Of a stretch of DNA of 64,000 nucleotides, positions 17,407 to 27,933 are shown one piece after another. Numbering within the stretch: the stretch's first letter is position 1; each line of letters starts with the position of its first letter. The notes under the pieces were generated by a model. That model worked only from the letters and a program-made list of their open reading frames with translations. It had not been told where the DNA came from and did no database searches. Both the position numbers and the translations under genes were made by a program. The DNA comes from Planctomycetota bacterium (GTDB taxonomy: Bacteria > Planctomycetota > B15-G4 > SIAN01): assembly GCA_016795285.1 (NCBI GenBank), contig JAEUIC010000014.1, forward strand, positions 1 through 64,000, given 5' to 3'.

Positions 17407-20400
17407 ATGAACCCGATGAACTCGACCGCGAATCGCGCCACGCTCGCCGTGGCGCTGCTGCTGGCCGTCGCGACCGTCGCGGTGGCGACCTGGCACGCGC
17501 AGCTGCTGCAGTTCTTCTGCGACGACTCCTACATCAGCTACCGCTACTCGGAGAACTTCGCCGCCGGCAAGGGGCTGGTCTGGAACGAGGGCGAGCGGGT
17601 CGAGGGCTACACCAACTTCCTCTGGGTGATCCTGGTCGGCGCCGGCATGAAGGCGGGCTTCGGCGCCGAGCCGGTCTCGCTGGCGCTCGGGCTCCTCTTC
17701 CTCGCCATCGCGCTGGTCGCCTCCGCGCGCCTCACCTGGAAGCTGACCGGCTCGCTCGCCTTCGCGGCGGTGCCCCCGCTCCTGCTCGTCTGCCAGGGGC
17801 CGATGATCCTCTGGTCGGTGAGCGGCCTCGAGGCGAGCTGCTACGCGGCGATGACGCTGCTGGCGGTGCTGGCCTACGAGCGCTGGTTCCACAGCGCGCG
17901 CGGGCTGCTGTTGGCGGGCGCGCTCTTCGGCCTCTCGACGATGGTGCGCCCCGACGGCGTCATCTTCGGCGGCGCAGCCGGGCTGCACCTCGTGCTCTGC
18001 GGGCTCTTCGCGCGGCCGTTGCAGATCGGGCCGCTGGTGCGGCGCGCGCTGGCGCTCGCCTGCGGCTTCGTGCTGCTCTTCGGGCCGTTCGTCCTGTGGC
18101 GCCACAGCTACTACCAGGACTGGCTGCCGAACACCTTCTACATCAAGGCGGGCGGCGCGCTGAACCTGCGGCTCGGCATCAACTACCTGCTCACGTGGGC
18201 GAGCGAGTACCCGCTCGCGGCGGCGCTCACCGTCGTCTCGCTGGTCGCCACGCTGCTCCTGCCGCGCTTCCGTGCCGAGCGGCGCACGTATGCCCACCTC
18301 GCGCTCGCGCTCACCCTCTTCTGCGGCTACCTCGCGTGGGCGGGCGGCGACTACATGGCGCTCTACCGCTTCCTCGTGCCGCTCCTGCCGCTCGCGATGG
18401 TGCCGGCGGCGGCGCTGCTGCAGGCGCTCTTCGAAGGCGCGGGACGTCTCGGCTTGCCGGCGCCGGCGCGCGCGGTCGTCGGCCTCGCGCTGCTCGCCAG
18501 CGGCGGCTACGCGCTGCTGCAGCCGACCCACGAGAGCATCGCCGGCGTCGAGAAGTCGCGCGCCATCGCGACCGTCTGGCGCATGAAGCGCAACTCGAGC
18601 CAGTGGGAGCTGCTCGGCAAGGCGCTGCACGCGAAGTTCGGCGAGTCGCCGACGCCGCCCACCATCGCGATCACCGCGGCCGGCGCCGTCCCCTTCTTCA
18701 GCAAGCTGCCCACGATCGACCAGTCGGGCCTCTGCGATCGCCACACGGCGAAGGTCGACTCCGATCCGTGGCTGCTCGATCGGCCGGGCCACATGAAGCA
18801 GGCGACGCGCGCCTACCTCGCACAGCGCCGCCCCGAGATCATCTTCTGGCACCCGCAGCTCTTCCCGGCTGGCAAAGCGGCGCGCGAGTTCCCGACGCCG
18901 CCCACGCCCGACTACGAGCTGCGCGCGATGGAGGTGCCGGGCCTCACCGACGAGTCGGGCATCTGCGCCTACTTCTGGGTGCGCAAGGACGCCGCCGGCC
19001 CGCTGTCGGCGCGCGGCATCGTCGCCGCGGCGGAGAGCGCGCGCTGGTCGAAGGCGCCAGTCGCGCCGAGCGCGGACGACGCCTTCAAGACGGCGCGCCA
19101 GAAATCGCGCGAGGAGGAGATCGCCGCCGAACTCGCCGAGCTCGACCAGCCGCGCCCGCCCGAGCCGCCGACGATCGATCCGCCGCTGCCGCCGCCGGCG
19201 ACGACGCCCACCTTCGCGACGCAGCGCCTCGGCGCCGCCGACCCCTCGACCGACGAGCCGCGCTTCTCGATCGCCGACGTGACGCGGCCGCTCTGGCACG
19301 ACGACGTGAACGCGCCCTTCGAGCTCCTCGGCACGCCGGGCAGCTACCTCGAGTTCGAGGTGGCCAGCACGCCGCCGACGCGCGAGGAGGCCGATCCGCA
19401 GGACGCGACGAAGAAGCGGCTGGTGGTGACCGGCGCGGCCGGCACGCGCACGCCGAAGAGCGTCGAGGTGAGGTTGAAGCGCGGCAGCGAGTTCGTCGCG
19501 CTGCCGACGCGCCTCGTCGCGCCGGCCGCTGACGGCACCCCCGCGTGGCGGCGGGTGCGCGCGGAGCTCGCAGGCGCGCCGACCGGCAGTGCCGAGCTCG
19601 ACGTCGTGATCGACGGCGTCGCGGCCCACGCGAGCGGCGCGCGCCGCTGGTTCGTCACCGTGCCGCGGCTCCACCAGCAGGTCGAGGAGAGCGCGCGGCC
19701 GAACGTCGTGGTGATCACCATCGACACGTTGCGCGCCGACTACCTCGGCTGCTACGGCCACGACCGCCCCACCTCTCCGAACCTCGACACGCTCGCGAAG
19801 CAGAGCGTCCTCTTCGAGCGCAACCTGAGCCAAGCCTCCTGGACGCTCCCCTCCTACAGCTCGGTCTTCAGCGGGCAGTACGTCGAGGCGCACGGCGTGG
19901 TGCATCGCAACCACAAGTTCCGCGGCCATTTCGTGACGTGGATCGAGAAGCTCGCGGCAGCCGGCTACGCGGTCGGCGGCGCCGTCTCGGGCACCTTCAC
20001 CGACGCCTACTGGGGGTTCGACCAGGGCTTCGACAGCTACGACGACCTCGGCATGGTCGTGAACGAGGGGAACCTCGACGCGACGCTGGCGGCGAGCGGC
20101 CTCGCGCCCGACAACCCCGAGGCGATGAAGACGGCGGCCCATCGCCGCCTCACCTCGCCCGAGATCGCCAACAAGGCGATCGCCTTCCTCGACGAGCACC
20201 GCGACCGCCGCTTCCTCCTGTTCGCCCACTTCTTCGACCCGCACGAGGACTACGTCAAGCACCCCGACCTCGCGCCGCAGTTCCCCGATCGCGCGCCGCC
20301 GAAGGGCTTCCCGAACGGCGTCGATCGCCGCCCCGAGGTGACGGCGCGCATGCGGTCGCTCTACGAGGCGGAGATCGCCTACACCGATCGCCATGTCGCG

Positions 20401-21081
20401 CGCGTGCTGCGCCGGCTCGACGAGCTCGGGCTCGCCTCGAACACGATCGTGGTCCTCTTCTCCGACCACGGCGAGGCGTTCAAGGAGCACATCCTCGATC
20501 CGTCGGCTGACGGCGACAAGAAGAACGTCGGCCACGGCTCGTCGCTCTTCAACGAGCAGGTCCACGTGCCGCTGCTCTTCCGCGTGCCGGGCATCGAGCC
20601 GGGCCGGGTGGCGACGCCGACCGGCAACCTCGACATCGGCCCGACGCTGCTCGAGCTCTGCGGCGTCGATCCGGGCGAGTGGATCCACCACGGCCGCTCG
20701 CTCGTCGAGCTGATGCGCGACAAGAGCGGCGACCCCGAGCGGCGCGTCTTCGCGGCGCAGTTCTTCGCGCTGCCGCGCAAGGGCGAGGAGCCCGGCACGC
20801 GCACGCAGGCGATCCATCGCGTCGATCAGGACGAGCTGGCCGCCATCGAGTACGAGGCGCTGAACGGCCAGCAGGGGCAGCGCTTCCTGTTCAGCTGGAA
20901 GGAGCGCTGGCAGGACTACGCGAAGAACCTCGCGAAGACGATGGCCGGCGAGCTCGAGGCGCTGTCGCGCTACTACGCCGCGCGGCGCGCCGAGCTCGAG
21001 AAGCTGGCGCCGAAGGCGGAGACGGTCGACACGGAGGGGGTCGGCAAGACGCTCGCCGAACTCGGCTACACGGGAGAGTGA
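17407..21081 (+). CDS. Fusion of a GT-C membrane glycosyltransferase and a sulfatase-like domain
   Basis: 1224 aa. Residues 1-360 are a multi-pass membrane domain with the GT-C signature in the first external loop: [17 protein letters not shown] (D39-D40), then [16 protein letters not shown], the pattern of AftB-like arabinofuranosyl and related polyprenyl-phosphate-sugar transferases. Residues 370-540 are a soluble domain, and 560-740 is a Pro-rich linker with a beta domain. Residues 765-1224 are an alkaline-phosphatase-superfamily domain: [13 protein letters not shown] (D773), [10 protein letters not shown] (T813), [21 protein letters not shown] and [10 protein letters not shown]. Such a fusion would place sugar transfer and a hydrolysis or headgroup-transfer step on one outward-facing protein. 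I do not recognise this architecture. The reading frame is continuous with no sign of frameshift. Confidence 0.8.
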   Translation: MNPMNSTANRATLAVALLLAVATVAVATWHAQLLQFFCDDSYISYRYSENFAAGKGLVWNEGERVEGYTNFLWVILVGAGMKAGFGAEPVSLALGLLFLAIALVASARLTWKLTGSLAFAAVPPLLLVCQGPMILWSVSGLEASCYAAMTLLAVLAYERWFHSARGLLLAGALFGLSTMVRPDGVIFGGAAGLHLVLCGLFARPLQIGPLVRRALALACGFVLLFGPFVLWRHSYYQDWLPNTFYIKAGGALNLRLGINYLLTWASEYPLAAALTVVSLVATLLLPRFRAERRTYAHLALALTLFCGYLAWAGGDYMALYRFLVPLLPLAMVPAAALLQALFEGAGRLGLPAPARAVVGLALLASGGYALLQPTHESIAGVEKSRAIATVWRMKRNSSQWELLGKALHAKFGESPTPPTIAITAAGAVPFFSKLPTIDQSGLCDRHTAKVDSDPWLLDRPGHMKQATRAYLAQRRPEIIFWHPQLFPAGKAAREFPTPPTPDYELRAMEVPGLTDESGICAYFWVRKDAAGPLSARGIVAAAESARWSKAPVAPSADDAFKTARQKSREEEIAAELAELDQPRPPEPPTIDPPLPPPATTPTFATQRLGAADPSTDEPRFSIADVTRPLWHDDVNAPFELLGTPGSYLEFEVASTPPTREEADPQDATKKRLVVTGAAGTRTPKSVEVRLKRGSEFVALPTRLVAPAADGTPAWRRVRAELAGAPTGSAELDVVIDGVAAHASGARRWFVTVPRLHQQVEESARPNVVVITIDTLRADYLGCYGHDRPTSPNLDTLAKQSVLFERNLSQASWTLPSYSSVFSGQYVEAHGVVHRNHKFRGHFVTWIEKLAAAGYAVGGAVSGTFTDAYWGFDQGFDSYDDLGMVVNEGNLDATLAASGLAPDNPEAMKTAAHRRLTSPEIANKAIAFLDEHRDRRFLLFAHFFDPHEDYVKHPDLAPQFPDRAPPKGFPNGVDRRPEVTARMRSLYEAEIAYTDRHVARVLRRLDELGLASNTIVVLFSDHGEAFKEHILDPSADGDKKNVGHGSSLFNEQVHVPLLFRVPGIEPGRVATPTGNLDIGPTLLELCGVDPGEWIHHGRSLVELMRDKSGDPERRVFAAQFFALPRKGEEPGTRTQAIHRVDQDELAAIEYEALNGQQGQRFLFSWKERWQDYAKNLAKTMAGELEALSRYYAARRAELEKLAPKAETVDTEGVGKTLAELGYTGE

Positions 21082-21085
21082 GCGG

Positions 21086-22843
21086 GTGAACTGCCAGCAG
21101 CATCGCGGCGTCGGAGGGGACGACGCCGCGCGGATCGCCCGTTCGTTCGGCGCGAGCGTGCGGGCGGCGTTCGGCGTGGTTCTCGGCGTGACTCTCGGCG
21201 TCGCGGTCGCGCTCGCCAGCCCCGCGCCGCGGGGCGCTCCGGCACTCGCCGTGGCCGACGTTCCGCCGCCGCGCCTCGTCGTCCTCTTCGTGGTCGACCA
21301 GTGCCGCCCCGACTACTTCGAGCGCTTCGCGCCGCGCTTCACCGGCTTCTTCGCGCGGCTGCGCGAGCAGGGGCGCTGGTTCACCGAAGGCGAGCAGCAC
21401 CACGCCTTCACCGTGACCGCCGCCGGCCACGCCGCGCTCGGCACCGGCCGCTTCCCGGCCCAGAACGGCATCGTCGGCAACGACTTCTTCGACGCCGCGA
21501 GCGGCCGCAACGTGAACGCCACTTCCGATCCGGCGGCGAAGGCGGTCGGCGGACTCGGCGGCGGCCACTCCGGCCATCGGCTGCGCTGCGACGCGCTCGG
21601 CGACTGGTGGAAGGCGGCCCACCCCGACGCGAAGGTGGTCGGCGTCGCCTTGAAGCCGCGCTCGGCGATCCTGCCGCTCGGACGCGGGAGCCACTCGGCG
21701 TGGTGGTTCGACGAAGGCAAGGGGACCTTCGTCAGCTCGACGCGCTGCGTCGGCGAGACGCTGCCCGAGTGGGCGGCGCGCTTCGCGGACGGGCGCCCCT
21801 GCGACCGCTTCCCGTCGGCGTGGGAGGCGACGCTCGAGGAGGCCGACTACGAGGCGCTCGGCTGCACCGTCGACGACGAGCCGACCGAGGCGCCCTCCGG
21901 CACCCGCCCCACCCGCACCTTCCCGCACGCGCTCGACGAGCGCGACCTCGCGCGGCGCGCCTCCGCGCTGGCCGTCTCGCCGTTCGGCGACGAGCTGGTG
22001 CTCGACTTCGCGCGCGCGGCGGTCGAGGGCGAGTCGTTCGGCGACGACGCCGTGCCCGACCTGCTGACCGTCGGCCTCTCGTCGACCGACCTGATCGGCC
22101 ATCGCCACGGCCCCGACTCGCGCGAGATCGCCGAGCAGCTGCTGGCGCTCGACCGCGCGCTGGCGCGCTTCGTCGCGTTCCTCGAGACGCGCGTCGGCGC
22201 CGGCGAGGTGCTCTTCGCGCTGTCGAGCGACCACGGCATCCCGTCGCTGCCGGCGGTGGCGCGCGCGCGCCGCCGCGAGGGCGACTGGATCGACTGGACG
22301 ACGCTCGAGCCGAGCGTGCGCGCCGCGCTGGCGGCGATCGACCCGGCGCTCGAGAAGGCGGCGATCTCGCTGCCGAACACGTCGCTGCGGCTCGATCGCG
22401 CGCTGCTCGCGGCGGCGGGGCGCGAGGTCGAGCCGGTGGCGCGCGCGCTGGCGGCGGCGCTGCGCCAGACGCCCCCCTTCCGCGACGCGCGCAGCCACGC
22501 GGAGCTGCAGGAGCCGCTCGCGCCCGACGACCGCATCGGCCCGCGACTGCGCGCCACATCGGAGGGCGACCGCGCCGGCGACCTGCTCTTCGTGCTACCG
22601 CCCGGCACGATCTACCTCGCGGGCGGCGCGCGCGTCGCGTCGGTCACGAAGGGACTCGCCACCAGCCACGGCACCGCGTGGGACGACGACACGCGCGTCC
22701 CGCTCGTCTTCCTCGGCGCCGGCGTCGCCCCTGCGCAGATCAACGGCCGCGCCTTCACCGTCGACGTGGCGCCGACGCTCGCGCGCGCGATCGGCCTCCC
22801 GCTCCCCGCCGACCTCGACGGCGTCGCGCTGCCGCTCCACTAG
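21086..22843 (+). CDS. PafA-like alkaline phosphatase / type I phosphodiesterase family protein
   Basis: 585 aa. GTG start 4 nt after the stop of the fusion gene, so translationally close. The N-terminus carries a signal segment (FGVVLGVTLGVAVALASPA). VVDQCRPDYF (D71) supplies a metal ligand. HAFTVTAAGHAALGTGRFP followed by NGIVGNDFFD gives the Thr nucleophile (T111 most likely), as in PafA phosphatases. Later LSSTDLIGHRHGP, SSDHGI and SHGTAWDDDTRVPLVF complete the metal site. PafA-type enzymes cleave phosphate mono- or diesters in the periplasm. As the fourth member of this superfamily in a row, it may release phosphate or cleave a phospho-linked headgroup used by its neighbours. Followed by a repeat element 15 nt after the stop. 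Confidence 0.85.
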   Translation: MNCQQHRGVGGDDAARIARSFGASVRAAFGVVLGVTLGVAVALASPAPRGAPALAVADVPPPRLVVLFVVDQCRPDYFERFAPRFTGFFARLREQGRWFTEGEQHHAFTVTAAGHAALGTGRFPAQNGIVGNDFFDAASGRNVNATSDPAAKAVGGLGGGHSGHRLRCDALGDWWKAAHPDAKVVGVALKPRSAILPLGRGSHSAWWFDEGKGTFVSSTRCVGETLPEWAARFADGRPCDRFPSAWEATLEEADYEALGCTVDDEPTEAPSGTRPTRTFPHALDERDLARRASALAVSPFGDELVLDFARAAVEGESFGDDAVPDLLTVGLSSTDLIGHRHGPDSREIAEQLLALDRALARFVAFLETRVGAGEVLFALSSDHGIPSLPAVARARRREGDWIDWTTLEPSVRAALAAIDPALEKAAISLPNTSLRLDRALLAAAGREVEPVARALAAALRQTPPFRDARSHAELQEPLAPDDRIGPRLRATSEGDRAGDLLFVLPPGTIYLAGGARVASVTKGLATSHGTAWDDDTRVPLVFLGAGVAPAQINGRAFTVDVAPTLARAIGLPLPADLDGVALPLH

Positions 22844-22857
22844 CCGCGCCCACCACC

Positions 22858-22907
22858 GGTGGCGGGGTTGATTCTTCCGCCACGGTGGCGGGGTGGATTC
22901 TTCCGCG
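22858..22907. repeat. Two tandem 26-nt repeats (type A) between convergent genes
   Basis: Two head-to-tail copies start at 22858 and 22884. Each begins GGTGGCGGGG, then T(T/G)GATTCTTCCGC. GTGGCGG and CCGCCAC form a 7-bp palindrome within copy 1 and across the junction. The first ten bases equal those of the 35-nt repeats at 45985-46146 and 48520-48600, so the two types look related. It fills most of the 75-nt gap between two convergent stops. Confidence 0.75.
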
Positions 22908-22918
22908 CGCGGATCGAG

Positions 22919-24589
22919 CTACGGCACGCGCTCGAAGAGCAGCACCACCGGCAGCAGCAGCCCGTCGGGATCGTTCGCGAGGTTGCCGGTCGGCGCCGGA
23001 TCGAACCGCTCGACGAGGCGGACGCGCAACCGCTTCTCGATGCTGGCGATCGCGTCGGGCGTGAGCAGCGCGTTGCGTCGTTCGGCCGCGAACCAGAGCC
23101 AGCGCGGCGGCGCCTCGCCATCGCGCACCGCGGCCGCCATCTCGCGCAGCTCGCGCACGCGCAGCGGTGGCGCCACCGGCGGGAACGGCGCGTAGAGCCA
23201 CGGCTCGCTGCAGAGCCACACCTCGTCGCCCGGCGCGCGCCGCGCCGCGAGCGCCGCCACCGACGCCGACCGCGGATCGCTCCACTTCGAGGTGACCACC
23301 TGGCTCGCCTCCGCGCCGAGGTAGACCAGCGCGAGCGCCGCGATCACCACCCGCTGCGCGCCGCGCACGCCGCGCGCATGGCCGAGCGCCCACACGAGCC
23401 CGAGCGCGCCGCAGAGCCCGAGCGGCAGCGTGAAGCGCGGATAGACGTAGCCCGCCGGCGCCAGGAAGAGCGCGAGGTAGCAGAGTCCGGGCAGGAGCCA
23501 CGCGAGCGCGCGCCAGCGCCGCCGCGCGACGACCTGCACCAGCAGGAGCCCGATCCCGGCGACGCCCGCGACCCCCGCCGCCGCGACGAGCCGCTCGAAG
23601 GTGTCGTCGAGCAGCCCCAGCACGCCGCGCGGCGAGAGATCGTGGATGCGGAACGGCTGCGAACCGTCGCCGAAGAGATGCGCGACGTGGGCGCGGAAGG
23701 TCGAGCCGATGTCCCCGCCCGGCTCGTGGAACAGGAGGCCGCTGGTCAGCACGTAGGCGGACGCACCGCCGAGCAGCAGGAGCCCGGCGCGCGCGACGCG
23801 ACCGCGCGCCGCCCCCACGCCGCGCCGCCACGCGAAGAGCGCGACGCCGATCGCCATCGCGGCGTACTGGTCCTTGATCGCGGCGGCCAGGCCGAGCGCC
23901 GCGCCGGCCAGCACCACGCGGCGCCCCCCCGGTGCCGCCCGCCCCGCCACCAGCAGCGCCCACGCCAGCGCGCAGCAGGCGAGCGCCGGCACGTCGGTGT
24001 TGAGCGTCGCGCCGTAGTGGACGACGGCGGGTTGCAGCGCGATCGCCAGCGCGCCGACCCAGCCGAAGCGCGGCCCGGCCGCCGCCATCGCCAGTTCGCC
24101 CGCCGCCGCCGCCAGCACCACCACCATCAGCAGCGCGAGGAGACGCCCCGCGACCACCAGCTTCCACGCGCCGACCTCGAAACCGGCCCCTTCCGCGTGG
24201 AGCAGCGCCGAAGGATCGAAGGTTGCATCGCCGCGTCGCGCCGCCACCGCCTCCCCGATCTGCGTGCGCAATCGTTCCAATTGCGCCGCTTCGGCATCGG
24301 TGAGCCACGCCGCGCGCGCGACCTGCTGCGCACCGCCGGCCAGCAAGTGCCACCCCTCGGGGTACTTGTCGTGCGGCAATTCGCCCGCGGGCCACGCTTC
24401 GACGGCGAGCAGCGAGCGAATCGGCCACGGCGCATCGGGAGACGGGTCGAGCAGGCCGGGCTTGCCCCACTCGAACCCGAGCCACGGAGCGAGGGTTGCA
24501 AGGAGCAGCACGAGCCACGTGCGCCGACGACCGGCGCTCCATGCTCGCACCGCCGCCCCGTCGCCCGCCGTATCATGCGCCGCCGCCAT
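22919..24589 (-). CDS. GT-C (PMT/glycosyltransferase 39-like) integral membrane protein
   Basis: 556 aa with about 9-11 hydrophobic segments. The first TM is followed by a periplasmic loop with [12 protein letters not shown] and [15 protein letters not shown], where GT-C enzymes carry their catalytic acidic residue. [20 protein letters not shown] and [16 protein letters not shown] are typical of ArnT/PMT-like glycosyltransferases, which move a sugar from a polyprenyl-phosphate donor. The C-terminal 130 residues form a soluble domain. The start is the ATG at 24589; no strong ribosome-binding site is seen. It converges with the PafA-like gene across the type A repeats and diverges from nfeD. 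The acceptor is unknown; proximity to the GT-C fusion suggests a shared envelope glycan. Confidence 0.78.
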   Translation of the reverse strand: MAAAHDTAGDGAAVRAWSAGRRRTWLVLLLATLAPWLGFEWGKPGLLDPSPDAPWPIRSLLAVEAWPAGELPHDKYPEGWHLLAGGAQQVARAAWLTDAEAAQLERLRTQIGEAVAARRGDATFDPSALLHAEGAGFEVGAWKLVVAGRLLALLMVVVLAAAAGELAMAAAGPRFGWVGALAIALQPAVVHYGATLNTDVPALACCALAWALLVAGRAAPGGRRVVLAGAALGLAAAIKDQYAAMAIGVALFAWRRGVGAARGRVARAGLLLLGGASAYVLTSGLLFHEPGGDIGSTFRAHVAHLFGDGSQPFRIHDLSPRGVLGLLDDTFERLVAAAGVAGVAGIGLLLVQVVARRRWRALAWLLPGLCYLALFLAPAGYVYPRFTLPLGLCGALGLVWALGHARGVRGAQRVVIAALALVYLGAEASQVVTSKWSDPRSASVAALAARRAPGDEVWLCSEPWLYAPFPPVAPPLRVRELREMAAAVRDGEAPPRWLWFAAERRNALLTPDAIASIEKRLRVRLVERFDPAPTGNLANDPDGLLLPVVLLFERVP

Positions 24590-24709
24590 ACGCGACGGCA
24601 GGCTACGGCGCGCGTCGGGCCGCTCAAGCCTCGCCTCCTCGATCGTTCGCTTCGCCGACCCCACGGCTCTGCCAGAGCCCCTCGGCTCCCCACCAGGAAT
24701 GGCCACGCG

Positions 24710-26344
24710 ATGCCCGCGCTCCCGTCCCGCTTGCTCGCACCGCTCGCCCTGCTCGCGCTGTGGATCGGCGCCGGCGGCGGCGCGCGCGCGGTCGGCGCGA
24801 CCGCCGTCGCCGCGACCCTCGCGCCCCTCGCGCCCCTCGCGCCGCTCGCGCCCCTCGCGCCACAGGAGGCGAGCGCCGCTCCCGAAGCACCCGCTCGCAG
24901 CGGCAGCGTGGTGGTGCCGATCGTCGGCCCCCTCTCCGAGGAGATGGTGGCGCTGACCGTCCGCTCGATCCGCCTCGCCCACCAGAGCAACGCGCGGGCG
25001 ATCGTCTTCGAGATCGACACCGAAGGCGGCGAAGTGACGCTGATGGATCGCCTGATCGACGAGATCGAGAAGGCGGGCGAGCTGCAGACGGTCGCCTACG
25101 TCACCCAGAAGGCGGCGTCGGCCGGCTCGCTGATCGCGATCTCGTGCCAGCGCCTCTACATGGCGCCCGGCTCCAACATGGGCTCGGCGCTCGTGATCAT
25201 GATGCCGCAGCTCTTCGGCGTGCCGATCGGCGGCGCGGAGCGGATCGGCGGCGAGGACGACGCGCTCTTCAAGAAGCTGGTCGGCCACTACCGCGCCCAC
25301 TGGCGCGCGAAGGCGCAAGCGAACGGGCGGCCAGCGGCGCTCGCCGAGGCGTTCGTCTACGCCGAGTCGCCCGTCTACGAGGTCGAGGTCGACGGCGACG
25401 TGCGCTACGTGACGCAGTCGGAACTCGACAACCTCGTCGCGACCAAGGGCGAGGAGGGGCTGCGCCGCCTGCGGACGATCTGCGAGAAGGGCGCCGTGCT
25501 GAACCTCACGGCGCAGGAGGCGTTCGAGGTGCGGATGATCGACGGGCTCGCCGTCTCGCGCGCCGACCTGCTGACGCAGCTCGGGTTGGCGTCGGGGACG
25601 GTCACCGTGGTCGAGCCGTCGTGGTCGGAGCGGCTGGTCGGCTTCCTGCAGAGCTTCGGCCTGCTCTTCCTGATCGGCGGGATGATCGCGATCTTCGTCG
25701 AGATCAAGCTGCCGGGCTTCGGGCTGCCCGGCATCCTCGGCGCGCTGCTGCTCGGCCTCTGGATGTTCGGCAAGTACCTCGCCGGCCTCGCCGAAGTGAC
25801 CGAGCTGCTGCTGATCGCGTTCGGCTTCGCGCTGGTCGCCGTCGAGGTCTTCCTGGTGCCGGGCACGATGGTCGCCGGCGTGTGCGGCGCGCTGGCGGTG
25901 GTGGCGGGACTCGCGATGGCGGCGCAGCAGACGCTCTTGCCGGAGAGCGATCGGCCGTACGCCGATGCCGCCTGGTGGTCGACCACGCAATCGCTCACGT
26001 TCGGCTTGGTGGCGAGCTGCGTCGGGATGATCGCGCTGGCGATCCTGCTGCCGCGCATCCCGATCCTGAACCGCGCGATCCTGCGTCCCGGTACGGGCAC
26101 CGCTCCCTCGCTCGCCGGCCCCGCGGGGCTCGCGCTCGATGCGATCGACCCGAGCTACCGTCCGGCGCTCGGCACGCGCGGCGTCGCGCTCACCGTCCTG
26201 CGCCCGGCCGGCAAGGTCGTGGTCGACGGCCGCGAGCTCGACGCCGTCTCCGAGGGCGAGTGGATCGAGGCGGGCCGCGCGATCGAGGTCGTGACGGTGG
26301 AACCGGGTCGACTGGTGGTGCGCGCGCGCGCCGCCACGGCTTGA
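24710..26344 (+). CDS. NfeD family protein, long form (ClpP-class membrane serine protease)
   Basis: 544 aa. Signal peptide, then a low-complexity Leu-Ala-Pro run (residues 37-51) encoded by five 9-nt repeats. The ClpP-like protease domain spans about 65-290: [12 protein letters not shown], then [14 protein letters not shown] with the likely nucleophile S137, and [10 protein letters not shown]. Four to five TM segments follow (315-470), then an OB-fold NfeD C-terminal domain ([18 protein letters not shown]). Long NfeD proteins cleave membrane proteins such as stomatin/flotillin partners using a Ser-Lys dyad. The gene is immediately upstream of a short NfeD and a FloA gene, the usual partner set. 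The start is an ATG with AGGA 12 nt upstream, so the exact start is moderately certain. Confidence 0.88.
   Translation: MPALPSRLLAPLALLALWIGAGGGARAVGATAVAATLAPLAPLAPLAPLAPQEASAAPEAPARSGSVVVPIVGPLSEEMVALTVRSIRLAHQSNARAIVFEIDTEGGEVTLMDRLIDEIEKAGELQTVAYVTQKAASAGSLIAISCQRLYMAPGSNMGSALVIMMPQLFGVPIGGAERIGGEDDALFKKLVGHYRAHWRAKAQANGRPAALAEAFVYAESPVYEVEVDGDVRYVTQSELDNLVATKGEEGLRRLRTICEKGAVLNLTAQEAFEVRMIDGLAVSRADLLTQLGLASGTVTVVEPSWSERLVGFLQSFGLLFLIGGMIAIFVEIKLPGFGLPGILGALLLGLWMFGKYLAGLAEVTELLLIAFGFALVAVEVFLVPGTMVAGVCGALAVVAGLAMAAQQTLLPESDRPYADAAWWSTTQSLTFGLVASCVGMIALAILLPRIPILNRAILRPGTGTAPSLAGPAGLALDAIDPSYRPALGTRGVALTVLRPAGKVVVDGRELDAVSEGEWIEAGRAIEVVTVEPGRLVVRARAATA
24818..24862 (+). repeat. Five tandem 9-nt repeats inside nfeD
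   Basis: Consecutive copies of CTCGCGCCC with third-position changes encode (L-A-P)5 right after the signal peptide of the long NfeD protein. This kind of array can vary in copy number by slippage without shifting the frame. Confidence 0.85.
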
Positions 26345-26353
26345 GGGGTGACG

Positions 26354-26842
26354 ATGTTCGAGTTCGGCATCGAGGGGTGGGGTCTCCTGTTCGGCGGCGT
26401 CGTCGTCGTCGTCTTCGAGATCCTCTTCCCGTCGGCCGGGCTGCTCGGCCTCCTCGCCGGATCGCTGCTGGTGGGCGGCGGCTTCTGCGCGGCGCGGAAC
26501 GGCGGCAGCGGCGCGCTGCTCGGCTACTCGCTGCTGGTCGTGCTGCTGGTCCCGAGCGCCGTCGTGTTCGCGTTCAAGGTGCTGCCGCGCACGCCGATGG
26601 GCCGGCGCATGATCCTGAAGGGGCCGAGCTTCGTGCAGCGCGCCGCGACCGAGGAGGGGCTCGACGCCCTGCTCGGCAAGGGCGGCGTCGCGGCGACGGC
26701 GCTGCGGCCGGCCGGCATCGCCTCGATCGAGGGGCGGCGCGTCGACGTGGTGACCCGCGGCAGCCACCTCGCTGCGGGCGCGCCGGTGCGCGTGATCAAG
26801 GTGGAAGGGAATCGGGTCATCGTGGAAGCGGCGAGCGCCTGA
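26354..26842 (+). CDS. Short NfeD-like membrane protein
   Basis: 162 aa. Three hydrophobic segments at the N-terminus ([45 protein letters not shown]), then an OB-fold C-terminal domain ([29 protein letters not shown]). This lacks the protease domain and matches the NfeD1b-type proteins that pair with flotillins. The ATG at 26354 has GAGGGG at ideal distance; a GTG at 26348 is less likely. It starts 9 nt after the long NfeD stop and 23 nt before floA, so the three form one operon. Confidence 0.87.
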   Translation: MFEFGIEGWGLLFGGVVVVVFEILFPSAGLLGLLAGSLLVGGGFCAARNGGSGALLGYSLLVVLLVPSAVVFAFKVLPRTPMGRRMILKGPSFVQRAATEEGLDALLGKGGVAATALRPAGIASIEGRRVDVVTRGSHLAAGAPVRVIKVEGNRVIVEAASA

Positions 26843-26865
26843 GCGCCCCGCACGAAGGAGTCGTC

Positions 26866-27912
26866 ATGGCGTCCTCGAGCACTTCCTCTCTCGCCCTGCT
26901 GGCGGTCGACGCCGGGATGATCGCGATCGTGTTGGGCGCGATCTTCCTGCTGGTCGTGCTGACCGTCTTCTTCAAGTACCTCGGCCTCTACATCCGCTGC
27001 ATGACCTCGAACGCCAACATCGGGCTGTTCGAGCTGCTGATGATGTCGCTGCGCAAGGTGAGCCCCGAGACGATCGCGCAGGCGCGCATCTCCGCCGTGC
27101 AGGCGGGCGTCGACATCGACCCGCGCGACCTGCAGGCGCACTACCTCGCCGGCGGCAACGTGGTGAGCGTCGTGCGCGCGCTGATCGCCGCCGACCGCGC
27201 CGGCATCGCGCTCCCCTACAAGATCGCCACCGGCATCGACCTCGCCGGCCGCAACGTGCTCGACGCCGTGCAGACCTGCGTCAACCCGCGCATCATCGAC
27301 TGCCCGCAGGAGGCGGGCGCGAAGATCGCCGCGGTGGCGAAGGACGGCATCCAGCTGCTGGCGCGCGCGCGCGTCACGGTGCGCACCAACATCGGCCGGC
27401 TGATCGGCGGCGCGACCGAGGAGACGATCATCGCGCGCGTCGGCGAGGGCATCGTCTCGACCATCGGCTCGGCCAACTCCTACAAGGACGTGCTCGAGAA
27501 TCCCGACCGCATCAGCAAGACGGTGCTCGGCAAGGGGCTCGATGCCGGGACCGCGTTCGAGATCCTCTCGATCGACATCGCCGACGTCGACGTCGGCGAG
27601 AACATCGGCGCCAAGCTGCAGACCGACCAGGCCGAGGCCGACATGCGCGTCGCCGAGGCGCACGCCGAGAGCCGGCGCGCCACCGCCGTCGCGCTCGAGC
27701 AGGAGATGCAGGCGAAGGTGATGGAGAACCGCGCCAAGCTGGTCGAGGCCGAGGCGCAGGTGCCGTCGGCGATGGCCGAGGCGTTCCGCAGCGGCCGGCT
27801 CGGCGTGATGGACTACGTCCGCATGCAGAACGTCCAGGCCGACACGACGATGCGCCAGGCGCTCGCGGGCGGCGAGTCGACGCCGGGCGGCGCTTCGCCG
27901 AAGAAGAGCTGA
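26866..27912 (+). CDS. floA: Flotillin-like protein FloA
   Basis: 348 aa, matching bacterial flotillin-like FloA (YqfA, about 330 aa). An N-terminal membrane hairpin ([21 protein letters not shown]) is followed by the conserved [19 protein letters not shown], the [16 protein letters not shown] region, an SPFH-like domain ([40 protein letters not shown]), and a C-terminal Ala/Glu-rich coiled coil ([20 protein letters not shown]). FloA forms membrane microdomains and interacts with NfeD. GAAGGAG lies 6 nt upstream. Co-occurrence with the two NfeD genes agrees with the known pairing. All conserved segments are intact. Confidence 0.95.
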   Translation: MASSSTSSLALLAVDAGMIAIVLGAIFLLVVLTVFFKYLGLYIRCMTSNANIGLFELLMMSLRKVSPETIAQARISAVQAGVDIDPRDLQAHYLAGGNVVSVVRALIAADRAGIALPYKIATGIDLAGRNVLDAVQTCVNPRIIDCPQEAGAKIAAVAKDGIQLLARARVTVRTNIGRLIGGATEETIIARVGEGIVSTIGSANSYKDVLENPDRISKTVLGKGLDAGTAFEILSIDIADVDVGENIGAKLQTDQAEADMRVAEAHAESRRATAVALEQEMQAKVMENRAKLVEAEAQVPSAMAEAFRSGRLGVMDYVRMQNVQADTTMRQALAGGESTPGGASPKKS

Positions 27913-27933
27913 GCGAGCGGCGGCACCCCTCCG

